Shown: positions 25,220-33,086 of the stretch, in pieces
How the letters are laid out: the number at the start of each line of letters is the position of its first letter
Position numbering within the stretch: the stretch's first letter is position 1
Origin: JBDKVA01 sp039679375
GTDB taxonomy: Bacteria; Bacillota; Clostridia; Acetivibrionales; DTU013
Assembly (NCBI GenBank): GCA_039679375.1
Contig: JBDKVA010000018.1
Coordinates: 1 to 34,509, forward strand
Reading direction: 5' to 3'
Length of the DNA: 34,509 nt
Position numbers and translations under genes: made by a program
The notes under the pieces: model-generated
The model's input: only the letters and a program-made list of their open reading frames with translations
Database searches by the model: none
Told to the model about the DNA's origin: nothing

Positions 25220-26509
25220 CTATTTGAGCAGTGATGCATAGTGTTCGCTTGTTTTAAAAATGCCTCCGCTTTCCTTATAGAAATCGTTATTCAACATAAA
25301 CAAGCCCGATTTGCAGTTGATCCATTCTGCATCCTTATACGGGTGATAGGACTTCAATTCATCCCATCTGCGGTAATTCTGGCGGCCGTTGGATTCCAGC
25401 ACTCCGACATTCATTCCGGGAAGCGGCGCCAAACGCGCGGCCATATTTTTATTCCAGTCCACCAGAACAGGATTTACAGTCAAATCCGCGCAAAAGCACG
25501 GGACGCCTTTTTCATATGCAGTCTTGCAAATCTTCAGGCTCATACTCATCGTTTTCGCTATCGGTTTCAGAGCAATGGCACGATAACCCAGCTCAATACG
25601 TTCCGCTGCGTCAGCGTCCGAATGAGCGCTCTCATCTGCTGCAAGCCGTACGGGAATATCGTGGACATCAGCTTTATCATCTTCGGGGAAAGGCTCCTCC
25701 AAAATGACAATCCGGTCAAGGGCGCCTATTTTATCTGCATGATCCAGAAACCTTAGCAAGCGTTCCTTACTGTCATATCGGCCATTGGCGTCAAGATAGT
25801 ATGCGATATGTCCGTTCCCGGTATACTGCGTTGATGTATCGCGTAATGCTTCATGGATGGAGGTCAGCCGCTTTTTATCCCAGTCAAGCATTTTTTCAGG
25901 GTCTCCGTCTTTCTCAGGGTCGGAGCCTATTTTGATTTTCAGAAAGAAGCTGCCGTTATCCGCGATATTGACGATATCCTGAAAAGATGTGCCATATGAT
26001 ATCAGAGGTATGCCGGCAAGCTTATCATGCCTGTACGAAAGCGCAGGACGGATATCTTCAGGTATCATGCCGCTAAAATTGCCAATATTGTTTTCATGGC
26101 AATAGAGCAGCCATGCAGCGTTATCAAATGCAACAAGCGCGTTCAGTACAAATGTTACGCGAAGCTTTGGATTGCAGGTTATTTTCCTGCCATATTCATA
26201 AACCTGAGGAAGGAGTTGATCCAGTAAATCAATCGGATTTTTAAATGAAAGATTCCGCGCTATTTTCAGGGCATGATCCGTTATCATGTACATCAGGCAA
26301 TTACCGGCAGCTTGCGAGTGGCTGGAAAAAACTTCTGCATCCGACCACAGGACGCTCTGGGTCCCCAATCCAACAGAACGGTATCCGGACTGTCCTTCCA
26401 TACATGCGGCAACCTGCCACAATTCATCCAGGTAGCCGCCTTTGAATCCAAAAGGGTTTAAAAGCGGTTCGCGTTCAAAATTACTGCCTGTTTTTACGAT
26501 CCGGTGCAT
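25220..26509 (-). CDS. Enolase-superfamily enzyme (muconate-lactonizing/mandelate racemase-like)
   Basis: Product of 429 residues; AAAGGA lies 8 bases before the ATG. The active-site pattern is complete: K191-I-K193 in FFLKIKIG, metal ligands D240 (YYLDANGRY), E271 (ILEEPFP) and D292 (LAADESAH), and K315 in AIALKPIAK. A KxK on strand 2 and a Lys on strand 6 is the arrangement of the muconate-lactonizing/dipeptide-epimerase subgroup. Enzymes of this superfamily abstract a proton next to a carboxylate, leading to racemisation, epimerisation or dehydration of acid sugars or dipeptides. The N-terminal capping domain is longer and less typical than usual, so the specificity is open. It is the first gene of the enolase-regulator pair. 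Confidence 0.82.
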   Translation of the reverse strand: MHRIVKTGSNFEREPLLNPFGFKGGYLDELWQVAACMEGQSGYRSVGLGTQSVLWSDAEVFSSHSQAAGNCLMYMITDHALKIARNLSFKNPIDLLDQLLPQVYEYGRKITCNPKLRVTFVLNALVAFDNAAWLLYCHENNIGNFSGMIPEDIRPALSYRHDKLAGIPLISYGTSFQDIVNIADNGSFFLKIKIGSDPEKDGDPEKMLDWDKKRLTSIHEALRDTSTQYTGNGHIAYYLDANGRYDSKERLLRFLDHADKIGALDRIVILEEPFPEDDKADVHDIPVRLAADESAHSDADAAERIELGYRAIALKPIAKTMSMSLKICKTAYEKGVPCFCADLTVNPVLVDWNKNMAARLAPLPGMNVGVLESNGRQNYRRWDELKSYHPYKDAEWINCKSGLFMLNNDFYKESGGIFKTSEHYASLLK

Positions 26510-26553
26510 GGTACAGATCCTTTCTCGTTTATACCTGATATGTATTTCAACTT

Positions 26554-26583
26554 ATTATAATATTAACCGCGCTCTTTTGTAAA
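26554..26583 (-). promoter_or_regulatory. Predicted sigma-A promoter of the enolase-like and regulator genes
   Basis: Minus strand: TTTACA (26578-26583), 18-bp spacer, TATAAT (26554-26559). The leader would be about 38 nt. Confidence 0.65.
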
Positions 26584-26766
26584 TGCATGAAACATTGTTT
26601 TTTATCTTGTGATAGTCGTTGGCTTGGTTCACTCGTATTGAAAACATTGAAGGTATATGTAGAATAAAAGTATTAATGGTTGATCGCTTTGAAGGGTATA
26701 ATGAAATTATGTAGAATATATAGCTGATATGTATTTTTATGCCGTATACTTTACAGGAGGAATATC

Positions 26767-28779
26767 ATGACAAGGATTACATCATTGAAAAGACTGATAT
26801 TCATTACATTGTTGTTTTGTATTTTAATCTCTATCAGTTTGTCTTCCTACGCCAGCAGCATTTATTATAATGATTATGCGGTAAAATTATCTGAGATCGG
26901 CGTATTTAAAGGAACCGGGAACGGATTTGAGCTTGACCGCGAGCCCACAAGACTGGAAGGCTTGATTATGCTTATAAGGCTTCTTGGCAAGGAGGAGGAA
27001 GCAAACCAGCTGGTTAAGGAAGCGTGCGTATTTGCAGATGTGCCGGACTGGGGCAGGGGCTATGCCAATTATGCTTATAAAAACGGGCTGACCAAAGGAA
27101 TCGGTAACAATCTGTTCGGGACTTATGACAAAATGAACGGGCAATCCTATGTTACCTTTTTACTAAGGTCGCTGGGGTATGATGACAGTGAAAACGTCAG
27201 GGATTTTACCTGGCTTGAGTCGGTTGATTTTGCAAAATCGATTGGACTTTTGGATGAGGATCTATATTTCAAAATCGTCAGCAGCCCGTTCTTAAGGGAT
27301 TATGTTGCTAAAAGCTCATATGGTACACTGATGCAGCCCTTGAAAAACAGTGAGACCACATTGCTGCAGAAATTGGTCGGAAATGGGATTTTTACGCAGG
27401 CGCAAGCCGATAAATTAAGCTTTGAAAATAATGCGAATACCACGGCTGATACGGACAAAATCCTTAGTAGCATAGAAATAGGTAAGCTGGCTGATGCAGT
27501 TGTGATGATCAGCGCTGTCGGGTATGATGAAAGCACCTGGATAGGAAGCGGTTTTTATATTACTCAGGACGGCAACCTCATAACCAATTTCCATGTGATC
27601 GATGGCGCCAAAACTTTAACGATCACAGAGAACGACGGACAGGTCTATTCAGGAGCCATAAAAATAATCGGATACAATAGGGATATGGATATTGCAGTCC
27701 TTGATCTGGATAAAACGGTAAAGCTTTATTTGGAACCGGGAAATTCGGACAGTGTTGTTCTGGGCGAGGAAGTATATACTATCGGCAGCCCTTACGGTCT
27801 TAAGAATACGATGTCCAACGGGATAATCAGTTCCCTGCTTGACAAAGGGATATTGCAGATCTCGGCGCCAATAAGCCAGGGGAGCAGCGGGGGCGTTTTA
27901 CTTAACAATAAAGGGCAGGCAATAGGAATCATTTTTGCCGGTATTCAGACAGGTGAAAATCTGGGGTTTGCAATTCCGATAAACGAATATGTCAAAATGC
28001 AAAAGAACCTGCAGTTAGATCTTATATCATTTTATAATTTGCTTTCAAATGTGCCGAAACCTGCTAATGTCACATGGGAGCAAATAGCAAGCGATACGAT
28101 CGCCGTTAAATGGGACAGGGACGATACGGTCGATTACTGCAAGGTTTATATAAGCGACTCCAGGGATGGCGAATATACTGAAATACTTGATGAAAACGGG
28201 CTGGGTATATGGACATGGTCTGCTAACTACTGTCTGAGCATTAATAGCCTTGTGCCTGAGGCGCCTTATTTCGTAAAGGTCATAGCAGTCAAGGGAGGAT
28301 ATTTTTCCCAACCGTCGTATATTGATTCGATCACTTTGACAAAGGCATTTTCATATGAACAGCTGGAAGCCAGGTTCCGTGAAAAATTCGGAAGTATAAG
28401 CATTAACGGTAATACAGTGAATTTTAACGGTGTTTCCATATACGAGGATACCGTATACGATACTGTGGAATTTGCCTTTTATTTTGACAAAACGAATCTG
28501 GATGCATTCCTGAAAATGGCGCCTGACAGGGATAGTGTTGAACGTAAAGCAGCCGAGATTGCATCATATATTTCTAATTATTTCAATAAAGATGCTTCCG
28601 TATCATTTGTACATAGCGATGTTTATAAAGAAAATCCCACTCAGTTTGCCAGCAGCAATATTTATACGAAAACTGTCATATTTCTAAGTGAAGCAGTCGG
28701 GTGGAATGTTTGTTATCCATATGTCAGAGTTGATTATGATCTGAAAAGCGGCTATTATGCTTCAGAGTGGGCCAACTAA
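26767..28779 (+). CDS. Secreted SLH-domain trypsin-like (S1C/HtrA-type) serine protease
   Basis: Product of 670 residues, AGGAGG 6 bases before the ATG. The signal peptide ends near SSYAS (residue 30). Two to three SLH repeats (about 32-190; LDREPTRLEGLIMLIRLLG, FADVPDWGRGYANYAYKNG) would bind secondary cell-wall polymer. The protease domain (about 235-410) has the full triad: H276 (NFHVIDG), D308 (RDMDIAVLDLD) and S374 (QGSSGGVLL). There is no PDZ domain; a fibronectin-III-like domain (about 430-525) and a 140-residue C-terminal domain without recognised family follow. It likely acts on the cell surface in quality control or processing. A TATAAT at 26697-26702 is a candidate -10 with a weak -35. 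Confidence 0.9.
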   Translation: MTRITSLKRLIFITLLFCILISISLSSYASSIYYNDYAVKLSEIGVFKGTGNGFELDREPTRLEGLIMLIRLLGKEEEANQLVKEACVFADVPDWGRGYANYAYKNGLTKGIGNNLFGTYDKMNGQSYVTFLLRSLGYDDSENVRDFTWLESVDFAKSIGLLDEDLYFKIVSSPFLRDYVAKSSYGTLMQPLKNSETTLLQKLVGNGIFTQAQADKLSFENNANTTADTDKILSSIEIGKLADAVVMISAVGYDESTWIGSGFYITQDGNLITNFHVIDGAKTLTITENDGQVYSGAIKIIGYNRDMDIAVLDLDKTVKLYLEPGNSDSVVLGEEVYTIGSPYGLKNTMSNGIISSLLDKGILQISAPISQGSSGGVLLNNKGQAIGIIFAGIQTGENLGFAIPINEYVKMQKNLQLDLISFYNLLSNVPKPANVTWEQIASDTIAVKWDRDDTVDYCKVYISDSRDGEYTEILDENGLGIWTWSANYCLSINSLVPEAPYFVKVIAVKGGYFSQPSYIDSITLTKAFSYEQLEARFREKFGSISINGNTVNFNGVSIYEDTVYDTVEFAFYFDKTNLDAFLKMAPDRDSVERKAAEIASYISNYFNKDASVSFVHSDVYKENPTQFASSNIYTKTVIFLSEAVGWNVCYPYVRVDYDLKSGYYASEWAN

Positions 28780-28863
28780 TGTGGGCTGCCGCCCATAACC
28801 CAGCGAATGTACTTATTGCCGCGAATGTGAAATTATTGTAGTTTCGCGGCAATAAGTTACTAA
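28775..28863 (+). repeat. Structured intergenic repeat, copy 1
   Basis: About 89 bp, starting in the protease stop codon, closely matching 32953-33048. It has two stems: a small one, TGGGC (28782-28786) with GCCCA (28791-28795), and a perfect 15-bp one, ACTTATTGCCGCGAA (28811-28825) with its complement at 28843-28857. No T-run follows either stem. It ends 14 bp before the -35 box of the repressor operon. Confidence 0.85.
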
Positions 28864-28877
28864 ATCTGTAAAACCTC

Positions 28878-28906
28878 TTGACAAAGCCAGACTATTACGG
28901 TAGTCT
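28878..28906 (+). promoter_or_regulatory. Predicted promoter of the BlaI-type operon
   Basis: Perfect TTGACA (28878-28883), 17-bp spacer, TAGTCT (28901-28906) as a weak -10. The spacer and -10 are covered by the first operator dyad, so repressor binding would exclude RNA polymerase. Confidence 0.6.
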
Positions 28907-28930
28907 ATATATAGACGACAGTAATAGTCT
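28889..28930. promoter_or_regulatory. Double palindromic operator of the BlaI-type repressor
   Basis: Two 18-bp dyads, AGACTATTACGGTAGTCT (28889-28906) and AGACGACAGTAATAGTCT (28913-28930), are separated by ATATAT. The whole 42 bp is also nearly palindromic. Half-sites are AGACTA and TAGTCT. The second dyad abuts the ribosome binding site of the repressor gene. Tandem dyads bound by repressor dimers are the known layout for BlaI/MecI/CopY operators. Confidence 0.85.
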
Positions 28931-28945
28931 GGGAGGTAAGCTGTT

Positions 28946-29305
28946 ATGGAAAGCATTAAGTTATTTGATAGTGAGCTGAAGCTCATGGAAATTTTGTGGG
29001 CTAACGAACCGATCAGCGCAAAGCGGCTGCACATCCTTGCAACGGAACAAATCGGCTGGAACAAGAACACCACCTATACCATTCTGAAAAAACTCATTGA
29101 GAAAAATGCCGTTCTGCGTGAAGATCCCGGCTTTATCTGCTCAGCCCTGATTAAAAAAGAGGATGTTCGAAAAGCAGAAACAGAGTCACTTATCGATAAA
29201 CTGTATGATGGCTCAAAAAAAGCTTTCTTTGCTGCGTTCCTGGGGAACGAATCTTTAAGTGAGGAAGATATTGCGGAACTGAAAGCTATGATAGAAAAGC
29301 GGTGA
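28946..29305 (+). CDS. BlaI/MecI/CopY-family transcriptional repressor
   Basis: Product of 119 residues, GGGAGG 9 bases before the ATG. The winged-helix domain (about 5-75) has the family hallmarks LKLMEILWANEPISAKRLH and GWNKNTTYTILKKLIEKNAV. The C-terminal dimerisation helices include SKKAFFAAFLGNESLSEEDIAEL. BlaI and MecI are inactivated by proteolysis triggered by an M56 sensor protein. The next gene encodes an M56 protein and overlaps this stop codon by one base (TGATG), so they are translationally coupled. It presumably represses its own operon through the double dyad upstream. Confidence 0.93.
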   Translation: MESIKLFDSELKLMEILWANEPISAKRLHILATEQIGWNKNTTYTILKKLIEKNAVLREDPGFICSALIKKEDVRKAETESLIDKLYDGSKKAFFAAFLGNESLSEEDIAELKAMIEKR

Positions 29306-30228
29306 TGGTTATGCTGGGCGAGGTATTTTATTGGGTGCTGAACATGAGCATCCTCGGTGGGGTTGCCGGGCTTATCATCCTTGTACTCCGCCAAATCAAA
29401 AAAATCCCGAAACAGTTTGTTTATGTTCTCTGGGTAATCCCTTTTATCCGGTTCATCTTTCCTTTTGGCATGACCTATAGGTACAGCCTGATGACGTTAA
29501 TATCGAATTTTACGGCTAAAACGGTTGTAGTATACGAATCTGCTGATCTACCGGCACTTGCAGCGTCCAATTTTATCATGGCCGCCAAGAATTATTTTCC
29601 TCTTGCATATAAAACAGATTTGTTGGAAACGGTATTCAGGATTTCTTCTGTTGTCTGGGCTGTTATAGCGTGTGCCGCCTTGTTGACAACAGTTCTGCTT
29701 TACTTGTTTACAAAGGCAGAAACCAGGAACGCAACCAGGCTTCAGCATCGTGTTTATGTTTCAGATAGGGTCACTGCTCCGGCTCTTTACGGTATCATTC
29801 ACCCCAGAATCATTATTCCGCAGGGTGTAGCTGAAGCAGAGCTTTCGTATATCTTGAAGCATGAGATGGTTAACGCCAAAAGAAAGGATAACCTCTGGCG
29901 ATGCGCGGCAATCGTCGTTTGCTGTTTGCATTGGTTTAATCCTCTCACATGGCTGCTTCTTAAATATTTTTTCGAGGACATGGAATTATCATGTGATAAT
30001 AAAGCCATCCGTACACTGACCGAAAGCGAAAAGAAAGAATATGCCTGTGCGATACTGAACAATGCCGCGCAAAAGAATATGCTCGTTGCGGCCTTTGGCG
30101 GAGCCAAAATCAAGGTGAGAATTGAATACATATTATCTTATCGGAAACTGACCGTTTTCTCTTGCATCTGTTTTTGTCTGTTTGTTGCTGTCATCGTGAT
30201 TACGCTTCTGACAAATGCCCAAATATAA
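29305..30228 (+). CDS. BlaR1/MecR1-like M56 membrane protein with altered HExxN zinc motif
   Basis: Product of 307 residues from the ATG at 29305 (a GTG at 29302 and an ATG at 29311 are also in frame). It has about four membrane helices and the M56 core: PALYGIIHPRIIIPQG, then ILKHEMVNAKRKDNLWR, then FEDMELSCDNKAI. In active M56 proteases the second motif is HExxH; here residues 186-190 read HEMVN, so the second zinc-binding His is Asn. The Glu of EDMELSCD is kept. There is no extracellular penicillin-binding domain; the protein ends just after its last helix. It may therefore signal without proteolysis, or be inactive. It is followed by membrane-protein and lipoprotein genes in the same operon. 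Confidence 0.85.
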   Translation: MVMLGEVFYWVLNMSILGGVAGLIILVLRQIKKIPKQFVYVLWVIPFIRFIFPFGMTYRYSLMTLISNFTAKTVVVYESADLPALAASNFIMAAKNYFPLAYKTDLLETVFRISSVVWAVIACAALLTTVLLYLFTKAETRNATRLQHRVYVSDRVTAPALYGIIHPRIIIPQGVAEAELSYILKHEMVNAKRKDNLWRCAAIVVCCLHWFNPLTWLLLKYFFEDMELSCDNKAIRTLTESEKKEYACAILNNAAQKNMLVAAFGGAKIKVRIEYILSYRKLTVFSCICFCLFVAVIVITLLTNAQI

Positions 30229-30261
30229 GGAGTTTGCTCGAAAACTCCCAGGAGGGGTTAA

Positions 30262-31224
30262 ATGAAAAATCAATACCGCAGCTTTTACCTGTTATCTGTT
30301 CTTGTAATACTGTTGGCGTCTGTTTACCCGATCTATATGGGTGCAGCTGCATTCCGCAGTTTTTTGCTGAATAGAATTGTTCTTGCAGAGGACTATCCCA
30401 AATATATCATCCCATACACTCCGATTTGTATTTCCCTGATTGCGGTTGTATGCCTTATGCCGATCCTATACCGGATTGGGAAAAAACACACACTGCTGAT
30501 ATCTTCTGTTCTCGGGGCAGTCTTATTCGGCGTTATGGAGCTCGCATTTGAGCAAATACCTATTGTTGAGTTCCCGTTTTCATCACGTCAGATTCCGCTG
30601 CAATCCTGGCAGTTAAGCCTGTGTGCCGCTACTCCGGAAGTGCTGCGGTCTATCGGGAAATCAATATATGCCGGTAACAATCCGGCATTTAAGGTTCACT
30701 TCTATTTAATTTCGCTTGTTATCATTCTGACTGTTATCAATGTCGTATGTGGCTTTATGATGATGCTGAAAGAACAAGATTACAGTAAAAAGAAGCCTTT
30801 GATTGTACAACTGATTTCTGCCGTTGTATTTGTAGGACTTTGTATTCTTGCCTGTTTTACCGCCTTTTACAGAAACGGAACATTAAATATATCTTCATTG
30901 TCTGCAATACTGATGAGTATTTTCTTCGTTGTATTTGGTGTGACATTCGGCGTGTATTTCGGCTGTATTTTTTATCAAAAAAGCAAGTGGCTGTCGATAG
31001 CGGTTCCAACCGTTGTTTCAATGGCAACTACGATTGCAATGTATGCCGGCGAGCTTATATTAACGGGTGGGTATTTATACCGCTTCGGCTACGGAGCGTT
31101 ATGCCGGCCGATAGGAGGTATTCCTTTTGCAGCGATTGACTTTATCGTCATTGCCGTATCCGGATTGCTAACCTGCGGCTTAATGCTTCTATTGAATAGG
31201 AAAAAGGAGCTGCCTGAGCAATGA
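30262..31224 (+). CDS. Eight-helix membrane protein of unknown function
   Basis: Product of 320 residues, AGGAGG 6 bases before the ATG. Hydrophobic segments lie at about 8-30, 49-72, 76-95, 147-169, 179-203, 211-236, 241-265 and 290-312. An extracytoplasmic or cytoplasmic loop of about 50 residues (about 96-146) separates helices 3 and 4. No transporter signature or enzymatic motif was recognised. It is the third gene of the repressor operon, 33 bp after the M56 gene, and overlaps the following lipoprotein gene by 4 bp (ATGA). It may be a permease-like or immunity-type protein whose synthesis is induced by the BlaI/M56 pair; this is inference. Confidence 0.8.
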   Translation: MKNQYRSFYLLSVLVILLASVYPIYMGAAAFRSFLLNRIVLAEDYPKYIIPYTPICISLIAVVCLMPILYRIGKKHTLLISSVLGAVLFGVMELAFEQIPIVEFPFSSRQIPLQSWQLSLCAATPEVLRSIGKSIYAGNNPAFKVHFYLISLVIILTVINVVCGFMMMLKEQDYSKKKPLIVQLISAVVFVGLCILACFTAFYRNGTLNISSLSAILMSIFFVVFGVTFGVYFGCIFYQKSKWLSIAVPTVVSMATTIAMYAGELILTGGYLYRFGYGALCRPIGGIPFAAIDFIVIAVSGLLTCGLMLLLNRKKELPEQ

Positions 31225-31883
31225 ACAGAGTAATATATTTGCTTGTGACTGCATTAATGGTAATCGCTTTAATGAGCGGCTGTTCATTAAATGATACAGC
31301 CTGTTCAGCAGACTCCCTTGTTTGCAATGACATTTACCATACGACCTCATCTGCATTGGACGAAGGCACGGAAGAAAAATCCGGTTACGTCCCATATGAT
31401 CAATTGCCGGAAGATTACAGCCTAGAAAATGCGAAAGCGGATGACTGCGTTGTATTTGAGAATTCACGCCTCACCTCCGGCAGTAAAGCCTGGCGGGAGT
31501 TTATTGATAAAACGGAGGCCGGTGAAAAGGCATTTGTTCGTTTGGCATATTATTACACTCTGGATTCGCAGCGTGTATCACCGGAGCTTTATGAAGAAAT
31601 CAAGGATGATTACCCGGTATTATATATGCATGATTTAAGCTTTGACGGTGAAAATTACCATATGTATTATACAGATGATGAAAAAGAGTACGAATCCGAG
31701 TATCCGTATTTGATGCATTACTCCGGAAAAGCCCGCAGCGGAGCAGCATTTTCCAGATATGACCGCTACATTCTTGTCAGGGATAAGAATGTAACATATG
31801 AACAAATTGAAAGAGGTATGTTCAGCAGCATAATGGGCGATCAGATAGACCACGTCAGCGTATATACGAATTTGATTCCGTGA
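31221..31883 (+). CDS. Small lipoprotein of unknown function
   Basis: Product of 220 residues. The start overlaps the previous stop (ATGA). The signal peptide ends in the lipobox LMSGC (Cys21), so the protein should be anchored outside the cell membrane. The mature part is acidic and rich in Tyr and Asp (YVPYDQLPEDYSLENAKADD, LAYYYTLDSQ, YHMYYTDDEKEYESEYPYL). From memory, similar YSLENAKADxCVV segments occur in uncharacterised clostridial proteins, some carrying an M56 domain, but this needs a search. It might be the extracellular sensing part of the M56 system. It is the last gene of the operon, with a terminator about 95 bp on. Confidence 0.75.
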   Translation: MNRVIYLLVTALMVIALMSGCSLNDTACSADSLVCNDIYHTTSSALDEGTEEKSGYVPYDQLPEDYSLENAKADDCVVFENSRLTSGSKAWREFIDKTEAGEKAFVRLAYYYTLDSQRVSPELYEEIKDDYPVLYMHDLSFDGENYHMYYTDDEKEYESEYPYLMHYSGKARSGAAFSRYDRYILVRDKNVTYEQIERGMFSSIMGDQIDHVSVYTNLIP

Positions 31884-31979
31884 TCTTGCGCAGGTCTTGT
31901 AGAAATATGGTGCTTTTCTGCTCATGAATAATTTATTATATTTCCTCAATAACCCTTTCAAGGCTCATCTATTACGTTT

Positions 31980-32024
31980 AGACCTCTGGCAACGGGAAAT
32001 GCCCGTTGACCGGAGGTCTTTATT
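31980..32024 (+). terminator. Rho-independent terminator of the BlaI-type operon
   Basis: AGACCTCTGGCAACGGG (31980-31996) pairs with the segment at 32001-32019 (ending GGAGGTCT) with two internal mismatches and a 4-base loop. TTTATTT follows directly. Confidence 0.85.
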
Positions 32025-32051
32025 TACTGTATTATATAAAATGGTTATGGA

Positions 32052-32079
32052 TTGATTTGGTTATAACTTAATGTATATT
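32052..32079 (+). promoter_or_regulatory. Predicted promoter of the ZIP transporter gene
   Basis: TTGATT (32052-32057), 16-bp spacer, TATATT (32074-32079). The leader would be about 36 nt. No Zur- or Fur-like dyad was recognised nearby. Confidence 0.55.
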
Positions 32080-32121
32080 TGCTAATATTGTTGTTTGCAT
32101 AAGTAAAGAAGGGTGTGAAAA

Positions 32122-32934
32122 ATGAATTCATCAAGTATCTGGACTGCTATGGGTCTGACGTTATTTGCCGGGTTGTCTACGGGAATCGGCGGACTGATCG
32201 TACTGTTCTTCAAGAAGACCAATTCAAAGCTCCTTTCTGTCTCTTTGGGTTTTTCAGCAGGCGTGATGATTTATGTATCCTTTGTGGAGCTTTTTTTCGA
32301 TTCAAGGAAGCTGCTGATTGAGAGTCTTGGCAAAACCGGAGGGTCATGGGTCAATGTACTGTCTTTTTTTGGGGGCATCCTGCTGATAGCAGTCATCGAT
32401 AAAGTGATCCCATCTTATGAAAATCCGCATGAATCACGCAGAGTGGAACAAAAAAATGACTTCTGCGATCTGAATGGCAGCAAAAGGCTTTTACGGACCG
32501 GCCTCTTTACGGCGCTTATCATTGCGATACATAATTTCCCCGAGGGCATGGCTACATTTGTTTCCTCCATACAGAGCCCTTCCCTTGGTATTGCTATTGC
32601 CATCGCCATTGCGATCCATAACATACCGGAAGGGATATCCGTGGCGATACCGGTGTATTGCGCAACCGGAGGCAGGAAAAAGGCGTTCGCGTGGACGCTG
32701 ATATCCGGAATGGGCGAACCGCTCGGCGCTCTGCTTGCGTATTTTGTCCTGCTTCCCATATTGAACGATATCGTATTCGGGGTGCTGTTTGCAGTCATTG
32801 CAGGTATTATGGTATTCATCTCATTTGATGAACTACTTCCAAGCGCGGAGGAATACGGAGAGCATCATCTCTCCATATACGGCCTTATCACAGGAATGGC
32901 AGTCATGGCGGCCGGCCTGTTGATTACAATGTAA
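32122..32934 (+). CDS. zupT: ZIP-family divalent metal transporter (ZupT type)
   Basis: Product of 270 residues with about eight membrane helices; AAGGGTG lies upstream of the ATG. The metal path is shown by HNFPEGMATF in helix 4 and HNIPEGISVAIP in helix 5, followed by GEPLGALLAYF, all hallmarks of ZupT. It should import zinc and possibly iron, manganese or cobalt. It stands alone between a terminator and a structured repeat, so it has its own transcript. No adjacent metal sensor was seen. Confidence 0.93.
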   Translation: MNSSSIWTAMGLTLFAGLSTGIGGLIVLFFKKTNSKLLSVSLGFSAGVMIYVSFVELFFDSRKLLIESLGKTGGSWVNVLSFFGGILLIAVIDKVIPSYENPHESRRVEQKNDFCDLNGSKRLLRTGLFTALIIAIHNFPEGMATFVSSIQSPSLGIAIAIAIAIHNIPEGISVAIPVYCATGGRKKAFAWTLISGMGEPLGALLAYFVLLPILNDIVFGVLFAVIAGIMVFISFDELLPSAEEYGEHHLSIYGLITGMAVMAAGLLITM

Positions 32935-32952
32935 TGTACATTTCACTGCAGT

Positions 32953-33048
32953 ACTAATGTGGGCTACCGCCCACAACCCAACGAATGTACTTATTGCCGC
33001 GAATATGAAAATTTCTCTATTGCAATTTCGCAGCAATAAGTGACCAAA
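32953..33048 (+). repeat. Structured intergenic repeat, copy 2
   Basis: About 96 bp, matching 28775-28863. The small stem is GTGGGC (32959-32964) with GCCCAC (32969-32974). The large stem pairs 32989-33003 with 33027-33041 and has one mismatch. The loop is 6 bases longer than in copy 1. It lies 19 bp after the zupT stop and 7 bp before the -35 box of the ECF operon, a position parallel to copy 1. Confidence 0.85.
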
Positions 33049-33054
33049 AAAAGC

Positions 33055-33082
33055 TTGAAGTTATTTTGTGTACTATTATAAT
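33055..33082 (+). promoter_or_regulatory. Predicted promoter of the ECF operon
   Basis: TTGAAG (33055-33060), 16-bp spacer, perfect TATAAT (33077-33082). The leader would be about 80 nt and contains competing stems. Confidence 0.65.
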
Positions 33083-33086
33083 AGGA

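Noticed and set aside
25241..25756. Plus-strand open frame of 171 codons opposite the enolase-like gene
   Set aside because: The opposite strand encodes a complete enolase-superfamily active site; this frame is its shadow.
28775..28863. Repeat copy 1 as an ordinary rho-independent terminator of the protease gene
   Set aside because: The 15-bp stem is strong but no T-run follows on either strand, and a second copy occurs elsewhere; termination remains possible.
28946..30228. BlaI/M56 pair as a beta-lactam resistance system
   Set aside because: The M56 protein has no penicillin-binding domain and no beta-lactamase or PBP gene follows.
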